The notes: generated by a model from the letters alone, not told the origin. 64,000 nucleotides of DNA from an uncultured Neokomagataea sp. (GCF_946476835.1 NZ_CAMKWA010000007.1:1-64000), one strand, 5' to 3'; positions 16,318 to 25,163 are shown, numbered from the stretch's first letter. Translations and numbers: made by a program.

Positions 16318-16920
16318 ATGCAGATTATCGGGCTGACGGGAGGGATGGCCGCTGGAAAGTCGACTGTGGCGGCGTTGTTTCGCCGAGCGGCTATTCCGGT
16401 GTTCGATGCTGACGCGGTGGTGCGGCGGTTGCAAGCGCCGGGTGGCCGCGCGGTGCTGGATATTGCACGTTTGTTTCCCGGTACGGTGCATCATGGGATT
16501 TTGGATCGGCAGGCGTTGCGTCATGCTTTGGGGCAGAACCCGCAGGGTTTGAAGCGTTTGGAAGCGCTTATGCACCCGCTGGTACGTGCGGAGCGGAAAG
16601 CATTTTTGCAGCATTGTCGGCGTACGCAGTGTGATTTGTGTGTTTTGGATATCCCGCTCTTGATGGAAATCGGGGAAGATCGGAATTGCGATGTTGTTGT
16701 GGTTGTTGCAGCGCCGATGGCCACACGTCTGGCGCGGATTATGCGTAGGGGGCGGGCCGGAAGTATGAGTCTTTCTCAAGCGCGTCAATTATTGGCGCGG
16801 CAGATGTCCGACATCGAACGCAGACGCCGCGCGGACATCGTGATACGAACAGGTTTATCGCGCGGGCAGGCGGCTTTGCAGGTTCGGGCATTAGTGCAGA
16901 GATTACGAAAAACAGCATGA
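16318..16920 (+). CDS. coaE: Dephospho-CoA kinase
   Basis: Final step of coenzyme A synthesis: ATP-dependent phosphorylation of the 3'-hydroxyl of dephospho-CoA. The 200-residue protein begins with the P-loop IIGLTGGMAAGKST, followed by the family-typical PVFDADAVV and a DIPLLMEIG block. It starts 3 bp after aroE and overlaps dnaQ by 4 bp (ATGA). Length and motifs are normal. Confidence 0.96.
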   Translation: MQIIGLTGGMAAGKSTVAALFRRAAIPVFDADAVVRRLQAPGGRAVLDIARLFPGTVHHGILDRQALRHALGQNPQGLKRLEALMHPLVRAERKAFLQHCRRTQCDLCVLDIPLLMEIGEDRNCDVVVVVAAPMATRLARIMRRGRAGSMSLSQARQLLARQMSDIERRRRADIVIRTGLSRGQAALQVRALVQRLRKTA

Positions 16921-17621
16921 CACGGTCTATTCTCTTCGATACGGAAACGACAGGTTTTGACCCCGATACGGGGGACAGAATCATCGAAATCGCGGCTTTG
17001 GAGTTGGTCGATGATTTGCCGACGGGGGAGCAATACCATGTGCTGATTGACCCTGAGCGAGATATTCCGCCGGAAGCGACTAAGGTGCATGGTTTCCGTA
17101 TTGAGGACTTACAGGGCAAGCCAAAATTTGCTGATATTGCGGATGGATTTTTAGCGTTTATCGGGGATTCCCGCATGATCGCGCACAATGCCCCGTTCGA
17201 TTTTAAGTTCGTCAACGCAGAGCTTGCGAAGGCTGGTCGCGCCATTTTGGATTATGATACGCGCGCGGTTGATACCGTGATGATGGCACGTAAGAAATAT
17301 CCCGGTATGCCGGCCAGTTTGGATGCGCTGTGCCGTCGTTTTAATATCGATTTGTCCGAACGTGGCACCCATAATGCGCTATTGGATTGCCGTCTTTTGG
17401 CGGAAGTGTATGTCGAACTTATGGGGGGGCGGCAGCGTGGGTTGGGGTTGTCTGGTCCATCGCGTGGTCGCTCAGGGCAAGGTGGTGGTGACTACCTTAA
17501 AAGCCGCACGCCGCGCCCGATGGCGCAGCCAAGTGAAGAAGAACGCGCAGCCCATGCGGCCTTTTTATCTAAAATGAAAGATCCAATCTGGAACCGCTCT
17601 TCTGGCGAGGGTAACGCGTGA
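16917..17621 (+). CDS. dnaQ: DNA polymerase III epsilon subunit (3'-5' proofreading exonuclease)
   Basis: The 234-residue product has all DEDDh exonuclease motifs: ILFDTETTGFDP (Exo I), MIAHNAPFDFKF (Exo II) and THNALLDCRLLAEVY (Exo III). The C-terminal tail (about residues 180-234) is Gly/Arg-rich and likely flexible, ending with a short helix that may contact the polymerase alpha subunit. It overlaps coaE upstream and the GT9 gene downstream by 4 bp each. The enzyme removes misincorporated bases during replication. Confidence 0.95.
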   Translation: MTRSILFDTETTGFDPDTGDRIIEIAALELVDDLPTGEQYHVLIDPERDIPPEATKVHGFRIEDLQGKPKFADIADGFLAFIGDSRMIAHNAPFDFKFVNAELAKAGRAILDYDTRAVDTVMMARKKYPGMPASLDALCRRFNIDLSERGTHNALLDCRLLAEVYVELMGGRQRGLGLSGPSRGRSGQGGGDYLKSRTPRPMAQPSEEERAAHAAFLSKMKDPIWNRSSGEGNA

Positions 17622-18544
17622 AAATTCTCTTTATTACGGCAAACCGCTTAGGCGATGCTGTGATCTCGACGGGTGTTCTGGACGCGCTGTCACAGCGTTT
17701 TCCGCAGGCGCGTTTTACTGTTGTCTGTGGGCCTGTCGCGGCCGGGCTCTTTCAGCCCAACCCGCAGGTTGAACGGGTTATTGTACTCGAAAAGCGCAAG
17801 CATGATCGGCATTGGCTTGATCTGTGGCGCATGTGTGTAACGACGCGCTGGGCGCGGGTCGTGGATTTGCGCGGGTCTTTGATCAGCCTGACGTTATGGG
17901 CAGGCACGCGGCAAATTGTGCGTGGCGGGCGTAGGCCTGGTCGCCGTGTGGTGCAGTTGGGGGGGGCTTTAGGGTTTAGCTCCACGCCGATGCCTCGCTT
18001 GTGGTGTACACCAGAACAAGAGGCGCAAGCCGCGGCGCTCTTGCCCGAAAGGGCGGTTATGGCCTTGGCTCCGACGGCGAATTGGGATGGAAAGATTTGG
18101 CCTGCGGATCGCTTTGTTGCGGTGGCTGAAGCCCTGCGGAGTGAGGGGTTACGGCCTGCGGTGTTTTACGGCCCAGGTGACGCGGAACGTGCCCGCGCGC
18201 AACCTGTGTTGGACGCATTGCCGGAGGCTTATGATTTAGGTGGTGACCATGCGTTGGGGCTGGTTGGGGCTTTATTGAAGCGTTGTAGGCTCTTTATCGG
18301 TAATGACTCGGGTTTGATGCATTTATCCGCAGCGGCGGGTGCGCCAACGCTCGGTTTGTTTGGTCCGTCTAAGCAAAGCGAATATGCCCCGGCTGGTGTG
18401 GCTGCTTTTGCCATTTCCGCGCCGGGGCCGGAAGGAGAGGCCCCGATTGCGGGTTTGTCGGAAGATGTCGTGATTGAGGCGGCGCGTGGGGTTTTGCAGG
18501 AATGTGGAGCTCTAGCGCCATCTGTGGCTAGATCAAACACCTGA
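17618..18544 (+). CDS. Glycosyltransferase family 9 (heptosyltransferase-like)
   Basis: A 308-residue GT9-type enzyme. The N-terminus KILFITANRLGDAVISTGVL and the nucleotide-sugar site ...CRLFIGNDSGLMHLSAAAGAPTLGLFGPS are the hallmarks of ADP-heptose:LPS heptosyltransferases. It therefore probably adds a sugar to the LPS inner core at the inner membrane. Start is GTG 17618, overlapping the dnaQ stop (GTGA). Donor and acceptor cannot be settled from the sequence. Confidence 0.88.
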   Translation: MKILFITANRLGDAVISTGVLDALSQRFPQARFTVVCGPVAAGLFQPNPQVERVIVLEKRKHDRHWLDLWRMCVTTRWARVVDLRGSLISLTLWAGTRQIVRGGRRPGRRVVQLGGALGFSSTPMPRLWCTPEQEAQAAALLPERAVMALAPTANWDGKIWPADRFVAVAEALRSEGLRPAVFYGPGDAERARAQPVLDALPEAYDLGGDHALGLVGALLKRCRLFIGNDSGLMHLSAAAGAPTLGLFGPSKQSEYAPAGVAAFAISAPGPEGEAPIAGLSEDVVIEAARGVLQECGALAPSVARSNT

Positions 18545-18617
18545 TGCGCAGGTGGGTAGCCACGTGGGTCTTAATATATTGTTTTAATTCTGTCGGCAGT
18601 GCCTCTGATCCTGTGGA

Positions 18618-18758
18618 ATGGTATCGGGACAAGAAGCATCGGAATTTGATGCCCCTAATCTCTGGAATTTATGGAAGATTTTGGTACAGCCGTGTATCGT
18701 GCCGACCGTGATTTATGGTGTGTCTGCGGCCATTTCTTTTGGGCTACTTAAGACATAA
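18618..18758 (+). pseudogene. Possible membrane-protein gene fragment
   Basis: A 46-codon frame starts ATG 18618 and ends TAA 18756. Its product has an Asn/Trp-rich amphipathic start (SEFDAPNLWNLWKIL) and then a hydrophobic stretch (PTVIYGVSAAISFGLL) like the loop and first part of a membrane segment of a major facilitator transporter. No Shine-Dalgarno is seen. I read it as a fragment of a decayed transporter gene, but a real small protein cannot be excluded. Confidence 0.3.
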
Positions 18759-18953
18759 CGCCTGTTTTGTGGGGCTGTGGTGTCATTTGTTCCTGCGGCG
18801 CTGTTCGGCGTATTTTTATTCTTAAAGAGTTAAGTTCAGTCATTTGTCTGTTGGTGTATCCATGAAGTAGATATGCACTGAGACGTGACATGGCGTCCGG
18901 AGGCGCGAGGTCTAGAGGCCATTCTATCTAAAACAGGGTTGCTGTTGAGGGGT

Positions 18954-19025
18954 ATGGACGTGGTAATGGCGCGTGATTTGATTGCGGGGGAATCTCAGTA
19001 TATTAACGGATCATCAAAGGTATAA
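18954..19025 (+). pseudogene. Relic of a gno paralogue (duplicated start)
   Basis: The sequence TGGTAATGGCGCGTGATTTG at 18961-18980 is identical to the gno start region at 19966-19985, and the 100 bp upstream of both align with nearly equal spacing (shared GTGACATG, TTGAGG, TATGGAC). After the shared MARDL codons this copy runs AGESQYINGSSKV and stops at 19023. QYING resembles the C-terminal S-x-(F/Y)-(V/I)-N-G of short-chain dehydrogenases, so the relic may be a gno-like gene with a large internal deletion. A terminator follows directly. Confidence 0.5.
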
Positions 19026-19035
19026 TCTATGCATT

Positions 19036-19072
19036 CTCGCCTTTCCGTTAGATATAGAAAGGCGAGTTTTTT
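19036..19072 (+). terminator. Terminator after the gno relic
   Basis: A perfect 10-bp stem (CTCGCCTTTC at 19036-19045, GAAAGGCGAG at 19057-19066) is followed by six T residues. A second dyad (AACTCGGT/ACCGAGTT) lies just after it. It ends any plus-strand transcript and faces the convergent VOC gene. Confidence 0.85.
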
Positions 19073-19109
19073 AACTCGGTGCGTAAAACTACCGAGTTAT
19101 AGAAAAACA

Positions 19110-19517
19110 TTACTGAGTGCTGCTAAGATAGATTTCTTCAGTGCGGATGGGAGTGGGTGTTGTCACTTCAACGAAGTATCCACCTTTTGCCTTAAAATAG
19201 AACGCCCATGCACCATGCGTATTATGCGGTGTCTGCACATCCCAGCCATCTTTGTTTAATCGTGAATACAGTGCGTCTACATCCTCACGGGAATCTTGAA
19301 TAAAGCCGATGTGTAAGACGTCAAAACTTTCGGGGTAGTTGAACCCGCTGAGCTTACTTTCAAAGTGATTTACGATCAGCACTAAGCCGCTATCATCTTG
19401 CATGATAGCCATCTTTTTGCCGCGTGTGACGAGTGTTCGTAGGCCAAAATATTGTTCGAACATTGCTCGATCCGCTTCGGGGGCGTGGCTATAGAGATTG
19501 ATGTGATTTAATTTCAT
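19110..19517 (-). CDS. VOC-family (glyoxalase/bleomycin-resistance fold) protein
   Basis: A 135-residue vicinal-oxygen-chelate protein. It begins MKLNHINLYS and continues through MFEQYFGLRTL, MAIMQDDSGLVLIVNH, DVLHIGFIQDSREDVDALYSRL and GYFVEVTTP, the beta-alpha-beta-beta-beta repeat with His and Glu metal-ligand candidates. ATG 19517 has AAGGA 7 bp upstream and fits the family start; a longer upstream frame is not supported. Function could be lyase, isomerase or antibiotic-binding; nothing in the sequence decides. It is divergent from gno. Confidence 0.8.
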   Translation of the reverse strand: MKLNHINLYSHAPEADRAMFEQYFGLRTLVTRGKKMAIMQDDSGLVLIVNHFESKLSGFNYPESFDVLHIGFIQDSREDVDALYSRLNKDGWDVQTPHNTHGAWAFYFKAKGGYFVEVTTPTPIRTEEIYLSSTQ

Positions 19518-19964
19518 GGTCGTGTCCTTCGTCATTGATAAGAACGGACACGAGCCAATCGTTATGCAGACAGCAACGACCGACCACGAACGAGGATCAT
19601 TCCCGTTGTGTCCGGCCATGGCCAAGGGCGGTGTTATGCGCTCAAGCGTGACTGTCTCCGAAGAGACCACAGGTTATCACCATACCTGTATCGCTGTCTT
19701 TTTAGGCATTGAGCAACTTAGGCGGTGCGTATCGTGTGTCAAGTTCTCTAGAGGCGTGCCGAATGGCTGTGATTGTTGGTACAAGATGGGGGTTTTTTGC
19801 TGTGTCATGCGTGGGTATGGCAGCAGGTGTGCTTGAATGTATTCGTGTGGTTGGAAGGAGTGATGTCGTGTTGTGCATGACTAAGATGTGACATGACGGC
19901 GTAATGTTGGAGGTATAGGGTTCTTGGTGTCTTAAACGGTCTCTTAGTGCTTGAGGATATGGAC
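19518..19964. other. Divergent intergenic region between the VOC gene and gno
   Basis: About 450 bp without a convincing gene. It must hold the promoters of the minus-strand VOC gene and of gno. The last 85 bp (from about 19882) are the counterpart of the duplicated leader at 18866-18960. No clear operator or riboswitch is recognised. Confidence 0.4.
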
Positions 19965-20738
19965 ATGGTAATGGCGCGTGATTTGTTTTCGCTTTCTGGT
20001 AAGCGTGCTTTGATTACTGGGGCATCTCGGGGCATTGGCCTGACACTGGCGCGGGGTTTGGCGGAGGCCGGGGCTGAGGTCGTGCTGAATGGGCGCAATG
20101 CGGCCGCGCTGAGCGCTGCACAGGCTGAACTGGAGAAAGGCGGGGTACTGGTGAAGACGGCCGTTTTTGACGTGACAGATCAAGCGGAGGTTCAGGCTGG
20201 GATCGAGCAGGTTGAGAGCACGCTTGGTCCACTGGATATTGTGATTAACAATGCCGGGATTCAGCGGCGCGGACCTTTGGAAAGTTTTGAACGGGCGGAT
20301 TGGGATGCGTTGATTACGACCAATCTGAATGCGGTTTTCTTTGTGGGGCAGGCCGTAGCGCAGCATATGATTCCGCGCGGTCATGGGAAGATTATTAATA
20401 TTTGCTCTGTTCAAAGTGAACTCGCACGGCCGGGCATTGCCCCTTACACGGCAACAAAAGGTGCGGTGAAGAATTTGACGCGTGGTATGGCGACGGATTG
20501 GGCGCGGCATGGACTGCAGATCAACGGCATTGCCCCTGGATATTTTGCAACAGAAATGAACGCCACTTTGGTGCAGAATGAAGAGTTTACGGACTGGCTG
20601 TGTAAGCGTACGCCTGCGGGCCGTTGGGGGCAGGTGGAAGAATTAATCGGGGCTGCGGTTTTCTTGGCGTCTGATGCATCGAGCTTTGTGAATGGTCACG
20701 TCTTGATGGTGGATGGTGGTATTACGGTTTCTGTCTAG
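19965..20738 (+). CDS. gno: Gluconate 5-dehydrogenase (5-keto-D-gluconate reductase)
   Basis: A 257-residue short-chain dehydrogenase very close to the NADP-dependent gluconate 5-dehydrogenase of Gluconobacter oxydans, as I remember that sequence: identical blocks include VFFVGQAVA, NICSVQSELARPGIAPYTATKGAVKNLT and DWLCKRTPAGRWGQVEEL. It carries the TGASRGIG cofactor motif, NNAG, catalytic Ser (NICSVQS) and YTATK. It interconverts gluconate and 5-ketogluconate in the cytoplasm. ATG 19965 has GAGG about 8 bp upstream and fits the known 256-residue size; ATG 19959 and GTG 19947 are alternatives. A near copy of its leader lies 1 kb upstream. Confidence 0.93.
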   Translation: MVMARDLFSLSGKRALITGASRGIGLTLARGLAEAGAEVVLNGRNAAALSAAQAELEKGGVLVKTAVFDVTDQAEVQAGIEQVESTLGPLDIVINNAGIQRRGPLESFERADWDALITTNLNAVFFVGQAVAQHMIPRGHGKIINICSVQSELARPGIAPYTATKGAVKNLTRGMATDWARHGLQINGIAPGYFATEMNATLVQNEEFTDWLCKRTPAGRWGQVEELIGAAVFLASDASSFVNGHVLMVDGGITVSV

Positions 20739-20790
20739 AGCATGAGGTTGCCTCGTTTCTTTGAGGCATTGAACTTTGCTGTTTCACAAT

Positions 20791-20826
20791 AAGGGTTATG
20801 ACTTTCCGATGAAGTCATAACCCCTT
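20791..20826 (+). terminator. Hairpin downstream of gno
   Basis: A perfect 12-bp inverted repeat (GGGTTATGACTT at 20793-20804 and AAGTCATAACCC at 20812-20823) lies 55 bp after gno. There is no U-tract beyond CTT, so it may be a terminator or a transcript-stabilising hairpin. Confidence 0.5.
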
Positions 20827-20957
20827 AGGGACCAGCGATCCGGCTGGATGATGATCTAGTTTTTAGAGGTCTGCCCTTGATGCGTTGCGCGGCATAGTTG
20901 ATAGATAGGGTCATGGTATTTTCCGTCTCTTCGGCCTTGTCCGATCTTGAGTTCGAT

Positions 20958-22049
20958 ATGCGTGCTTCTGTAGCGCATGTTATGGCGGGTTCTGCACGTG
21001 GCGGGGCGGAGTTGTTCTTTGAACGCTTGGCGATAGCGCAGCATAAGTCAGGCCGTACGACCCATGCGTTGATCCGTACGGAACCGGGGCGTGAAGCCCG
21101 TTTGCGTGCAGCCGGTGTGCCCACGCAGTGTTTCCGTTTTGGTGGGCCGATTGATTTTTGGACGCGTGGGCAGCTTAAGCGTGCCCTAGATGAGATTCGG
21201 CCTGATGTTGTCGTGGCATGGATGAGTCGTGCGGCTCAAAAATTGCCGGATGTGCGCGGGCGTTTGGCCGGGCGTCTGGGCGGATATTATGATTTGTCCA
21301 ATTACCAGCGCTGTACGGATTTGATCGGCAATACGCGCGGTTTGGCCCGTTGGATGGTTGAGCAGGGTTGGGATGAAAGCCAAGTTCATTACCTGCCTAA
21401 TTTTGCGACCGACTTTGCAGATGTTACGCCGGAGCACCCGTCATTTTTGGCGCCGAACACTCCGTTTGCTCTGGCGCTTGGGCGTTTGCATAAAAATAAA
21501 GCTTTTGATGTGTTGATCCGTGCGATGCGTTATTTGCCCGGCCGGCATGTGGTGATTGCCGGAGAAGGGCCAGAGCGTGCGGCGCTAGAGGCCTTAGCGC
21601 GCAGTGAAGGTGTGGCTGATCGTGTGCATATGCCGGGTTGGGTGGCGCAAACGGGGCCGTGGTTGCGCGCATGTACGTTGCTCGTCTGTCCGTCACGTAT
21701 TGAGCCTTTAGGTAATGTGGTGATTGAGGCGTTATCGGCGCGTGTGCCAGTGGTGGCGAGTGCGATTCAAGGGCCAGAAGAAATTTTGGCAGGTACGGAG
21801 GATGGACTGCTCGCCCCGGTCGAAGATGACCGTGCCTTGGCCGCGCAAATGGGTGAAGTCTTCGAGAATGCGACGTTGGCCGAACTGTTGGCGGGCAATG
21901 GGCGCGCGCGCTTTGAGCGTGAATTTGCAGAAGATGTTGTGATGGAGCAGTGGTCTGACTTCTTGGGATGTGGGGAGGGGTATACTACGCGTCCGTATCC
22001 TGCTCATCTATTCAGGGGGCCGCTTGGTTCTCCGAAAGCTGTTCGCTGA
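20958..22049 (+). CDS. Glycosyltransferase family 4
   Basis: A GT-B retaining glycosyltransferase, 363 residues from ATG 20958. The N-terminal domain opens ASVAHVMAGSARGGAELFFERL, typical of sugar-acceptor binding, and the C-terminal GT1 domain shows ALGRLHKNKAFDVLIRA, VVIAGEGPER and CPSRIEPLGNVVIEALSARVPVVAS with the EX7E-like Glu pair. Upstream in-frame starts (ATG 20913, TTG 20898) would add a non-conserved-looking stretch; none has a strong Shine-Dalgarno. It overlaps asnB by 1 nt (TGATG). The pair suggests synthesis of an amidated or aminosugar-containing glycan, but this is inference. Confidence 0.85.
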   Translation: MRASVAHVMAGSARGGAELFFERLAIAQHKSGRTTHALIRTEPGREARLRAAGVPTQCFRFGGPIDFWTRGQLKRALDEIRPDVVVAWMSRAAQKLPDVRGRLAGRLGGYYDLSNYQRCTDLIGNTRGLARWMVEQGWDESQVHYLPNFATDFADVTPEHPSFLAPNTPFALALGRLHKNKAFDVLIRAMRYLPGRHVVIAGEGPERAALEALARSEGVADRVHMPGWVAQTGPWLRACTLLVCPSRIEPLGNVVIEALSARVPVVASAIQGPEEILAGTEDGLLAPVEDDRALAAQMGEVFENATLAELLAGNGRARFEREFAEDVVMEQWSDFLGCGEGYTTRPYPAHLFRGPLGSPKAVR

Positions 22050-23824
22050 TGTGCGGCATTACCGGCATCTCTTGCCGCCCGGGTTTTAAGCCGGATCACG
22101 AGGTGCTCGACCGGATGTCTGCGGCGTTATTGCACCGTGGCCCGGATGGTGAAGGACGGTTGGATCTTGCTGGTGCGGCCTTGCGGCATCGGCGCTTGGC
22201 GATTGTGGATATTGCGGGGGGGCAGCAGCCTTTCCAGTATGGTGAAGCAGCGCTGATGGCAAATGGTGAGATCTACAATGATCCCACCTTGCGGGCAGGC
22301 TTTACGCCAGATTTTTTCCGGACCCAAAGTGATTGTGAACCCCCTCTGCACATGTGGCTGCGCGATGGTGCAGGTTATACGGCTGAGTTGCGGGGGATGT
22401 ACGCGATTGCAGCCGTTGAGAACCAGCATGGCGCACATGAGATGCTGCTCTCCCGTGATCCGTTTGGGATTAAGCCGCTGTATGTTGCAGAGTTTGAAGG
22501 CGGCGTTGCGTTTGCCTCTGAAGCACAGGCGTTATTAGCGGGTGGCTTTGGCGAGCGGCGGTTAAGAAGTGCTGCACGTGATGAGTTATTGCAGTTGCAG
22601 TTTACGACCGGCCCGAAAACAATTTTTCCAGGTATTCGGCGTGTCTTGCCAGGTGAAACGCTGCGTATTGTCGATGGGCGTATCGTTGAATCGCGCAAGC
22701 GTGACCCGCTAGTGGAAGCAGAACTTAAGCCAGTAGAGAGCTTAACGGATGCGCAGGCGCTTAAGCGTTTAGATCAAGCGCTGACGGATAGTGTGTTGGC
22801 GCATATGCGGGCCGATGTGCCGTTAGGGTTGTTCTTATCTGGTGGGATTGATAGCTCGGCGTTGTTGGCGGCGGCCCATCGTTTGGGTTTGCCGCGTTTG
22901 CAGGCATGGACGGCCCGGTTTGAGACCGGCAGTACGGCGGCTGTGGCGGATGAAACCGCTCACGCGGCCGCATTAGCTGGGCATGTTGGGGCTGAGCACC
23001 ATATTTTGAGCATCACGCCAGAGATGGTCTGGCGTGATTTGCCGAAAATTGTGGCCGCCATGGATGATCCTACGGCAGATTACGCGATTATTCCGACATG
23101 GTTCTTGGCCCAAGAAGCCCGTAAAGCTGTGACAGTTTTACTCAGCGGAGAGGGGGGGGACGAGCTTTTCGCTGGGTATGGGCGTTATCGTCGGGCGATG
23201 CGTCCTTGGTGGCGCGGTGGTCGTGGGAGTTGGCGTTCGGGTACATTCGGGCGGAGTCTGGGTGGGCCGGGTATCGCGCGAGCGCGCCCATGGCGGACGG
23301 GGCTGGCGGCTTTGGAGTTGTCCCAGCGCCGGGTTGGTTTGGCGGCGGTGCAGGCTATTGATGTAGCGGAGTGGCTGCCAAATGATCTGCTCCTAAAGCT
23401 GGACAGATGTTTGATGGCGCATTCGGTGGAAGGGCGCACCCCGCTTTTGGACCCGGTTGTTGCCCGCGCTATTTGGCCCTTACCGGATCATTTCAAGATT
23501 AGAGATGGTCAAGGGAAGTGGTTGTTGCGGCAGTGGTTACAAGATGCGCTGCCACAGGCGCGGCCTTTCGCGCCGAAGCAAGGTTTCACGGTGCCTGTTG
23601 GTGCCTGGATTGAAGCCGAATCTGCACGGCTTTGGCCGTTGGTGGCGCGTAATCCGGCAGTGGCTGCGGTGTTTGATGAAAGTCGAGTGCGGCGTATTTT
23701 TGAGACAGCAAGCCGCCGCGGTCATGCGCGGCAGGCGTGGACATTGCTCTTTTTAGCGTTATGGCACCGGCATCATATTGAAGGCCGCAGTTGTGCTGCG
23801 GACACGTTTGAGGTTTTGGCGTAA
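22049..23824 (+). CDS. asnB: Asparagine synthetase (glutamine-hydrolysing)
   Basis: A 591-residue class II glutamine amidotransferase joined to an asparagine synthase domain. Translation must start at ATG 22049 so that Cys2 (MCGITGI) becomes the N-terminal nucleophile. Also visible are the LFLSGGIDSSALLAA pyrophosphate loop near residue 260, LLSGEGGDELFAGYGRY and the C-terminal DKLL-like DLLLKLDRCLMAHSVEGRTPLLD. The reaction makes Asn from Asp, or amidates a related carboxylate. Its 1-nt overlap with a GT4 gene recalls glycan-cluster amidotransferases, so a role in polysaccharide modification is an alternative to plain Asn synthesis. Confidence 0.92.
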   Translation: MCGITGISCRPGFKPDHEVLDRMSAALLHRGPDGEGRLDLAGAALRHRRLAIVDIAGGQQPFQYGEAALMANGEIYNDPTLRAGFTPDFFRTQSDCEPPLHMWLRDGAGYTAELRGMYAIAAVENQHGAHEMLLSRDPFGIKPLYVAEFEGGVAFASEAQALLAGGFGERRLRSAARDELLQLQFTTGPKTIFPGIRRVLPGETLRIVDGRIVESRKRDPLVEAELKPVESLTDAQALKRLDQALTDSVLAHMRADVPLGLFLSGGIDSSALLAAAHRLGLPRLQAWTARFETGSTAAVADETAHAAALAGHVGAEHHILSITPEMVWRDLPKIVAAMDDPTADYAIIPTWFLAQEARKAVTVLLSGEGGDELFAGYGRYRRAMRPWWRGGRGSWRSGTFGRSLGGPGIARARPWRTGLAALELSQRRVGLAAVQAIDVAEWLPNDLLLKLDRCLMAHSVEGRTPLLDPVVARAIWPLPDHFKIRDGQGKWLLRQWLQDALPQARPFAPKQGFTVPVGAWIEAESARLWPLVARNPAVAAVFDESRVRRIFETASRRGHARQAWTLLFLALWHRHHIEGRSCAADTFEVLA

Positions 23825-23843
23825 AGTTCGGGGAGATTTTTTG

Positions 23844-25163
23844 ATGCATTATGATCTGATTATTCGCAATGGCCGCTGTGTGACCCCATGGGGTGAGCAA
23901 GAGGCAACGATTGGTGTCCGTGATGGGCGGATCGTTACGTTATCTGCTACAGTACAAGATGAGGCTGATCGGGAAATTGACGCAAAGGGGCTGCATGTTC
24001 TGCCGGGGATGATTGATTCCCATGTGCATTTGCGTGAGCCGGGCAATGCTGAGATTGAAACGCTCGAAACCGGAACGCGTGCCGCGGCTCTTGGTGGTGT
24101 GACAACGGTTTTTGATATGCCGAACACAAATCCGAGCATCGTTTCAGCAGAAATGTTGGAGTGGAAATATGGCCGGATTGGTGAGACCGCGCATATTGAT
24201 GTGGGCTTTTATGTTGGTGCCACCCGTGAGAACACGCCGGAGTTAGCAGCGCTGGAGCGTGCGCCTGGTGTGTGTGCGATTAAGGTATTCGCTGGGTCCT
24301 CCACCGGCAATCTTATGATTGAGGATGATGCCGGTATTGAAGCGGTGATGCGTTCGGGCAATCGGCGCGTGTGCTTCCATTCGGAGGATGAATATCGTTT
24401 GCAGGACCGTAAAGGCCAGTTCCATGAAGGGCAGCCTTATGAAACGCATGCTGTCTGGCGTGATGTGGAATGTGCGTTTTTAGGCACGCGGCGTATCGTG
24501 GGTATTGCCCGTAAGACTGGCCGCCCGGCACATATCTTGCATGTTTCCACCGCTGAAGAGCTCGACTATCTGGCGGAAAATCGTGATGTGGTGAGCGCGG
24601 AAGTGCTTGTGAACCACCTCACGCAATATGGCCCGGAGTGTTATGAGAAGCTGGGTGGACTGGCTGTGATGAACCCGCCATTGCGTGACCGTTCGCATTA
24701 TGATGCGGCGTGGCGTGCAGTGCGTGATGGGCGTGTGGATGTTGTATCATCCGACCATGCACCGCACCCGCTTGAGGCTAAAAAGCGCGCTTGGCCAAAT
24801 TGCCCGGCTGGTTTGACGGGTGTGCAGACGATTGTTCCGTTGATGTTGGACCATGTGAATGCAGGGCGCTTGTCGCTGCAACGCTTGGCAGATGTGATGT
24901 CTGCCGGGCCTGCACGTATTTATAATCTGCCGAATAAAGGCCGTTTGGCTGTTGGGTTTGATGCGGATTTCACGCTGGTCGATATGGGGGCGCGCCGTAC
25001 AATCACGAATGATTGGATTGCAACTCCAGCTGGTTGGACGCCGTTTGATGGTACTGAGGTTCATGGTTGGCCAATAGCGACGATTGTGCGTGGTCAAATC
25101 GTTATGCAGGACGATGTGATTGTTACGCCGTTGAGCGGTCGACCGGTGCGCTTTGCCGGATAA
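23844..25163 (+). CDS. pyrC: Dihydroorotase (class I, PyrC type)
   Basis: A 439-residue amidohydrolase. Metal-site motifs are DSHVHLREPG (near residue 60), the Lys in CAIKVFAGSSTG that is carboxylated in class I enzymes, the two His of HSEDE and HILHVST, and the Asp in SSDHAPHP. It closes carbamoyl-aspartate to dihydroorotate in pyrimidine synthesis; allantoinase or another cyclic amidohydrolase is possible, since the families are close. ATG 23844 with GGGGAG about 8 bp upstream is chosen over longer frames. It follows asnB by 19 bp. Confidence 0.88.
   Translation: MHYDLIIRNGRCVTPWGEQEATIGVRDGRIVTLSATVQDEADREIDAKGLHVLPGMIDSHVHLREPGNAEIETLETGTRAAALGGVTTVFDMPNTNPSIVSAEMLEWKYGRIGETAHIDVGFYVGATRENTPELAALERAPGVCAIKVFAGSSTGNLMIEDDAGIEAVMRSGNRRVCFHSEDEYRLQDRKGQFHEGQPYETHAVWRDVECAFLGTRRIVGIARKTGRPAHILHVSTAEELDYLAENRDVVSAEVLVNHLTQYGPECYEKLGGLAVMNPPLRDRSHYDAAWRAVRDGRVDVVSSDHAPHPLEAKKRAWPNCPAGLTGVQTIVPLMLDHVNAGRLSLQRLADVMSAGPARIYNLPNKGRLAVGFDADFTLVDMGARRTITNDWIATPAGWTPFDGTEVHGWPIATIVRGQIVMQDDVIVTPLSGRPVRFAG

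Larger units (their letters stand above)
18545..19035. other. Gene-debris region between GT9 and VOC genes
   Basis: This stretch has no intact gene. It holds a 46-codon hydrophobic frame (18618-18758) and, at 18866-19025, a copy of the gno leader and start codons leading into a 23-codon frame. Base composition is more AT-rich than the flanks. It looks like the remains of deleted or decayed genes. Confidence 0.5.

Noticed and set aside
19518..19964. A plus-strand gene (about 106 codons) before gno
   Set aside because: The product is Cys-rich without structure, starts inside the VOC gene leader, and overlaps the expected divergent promoters.
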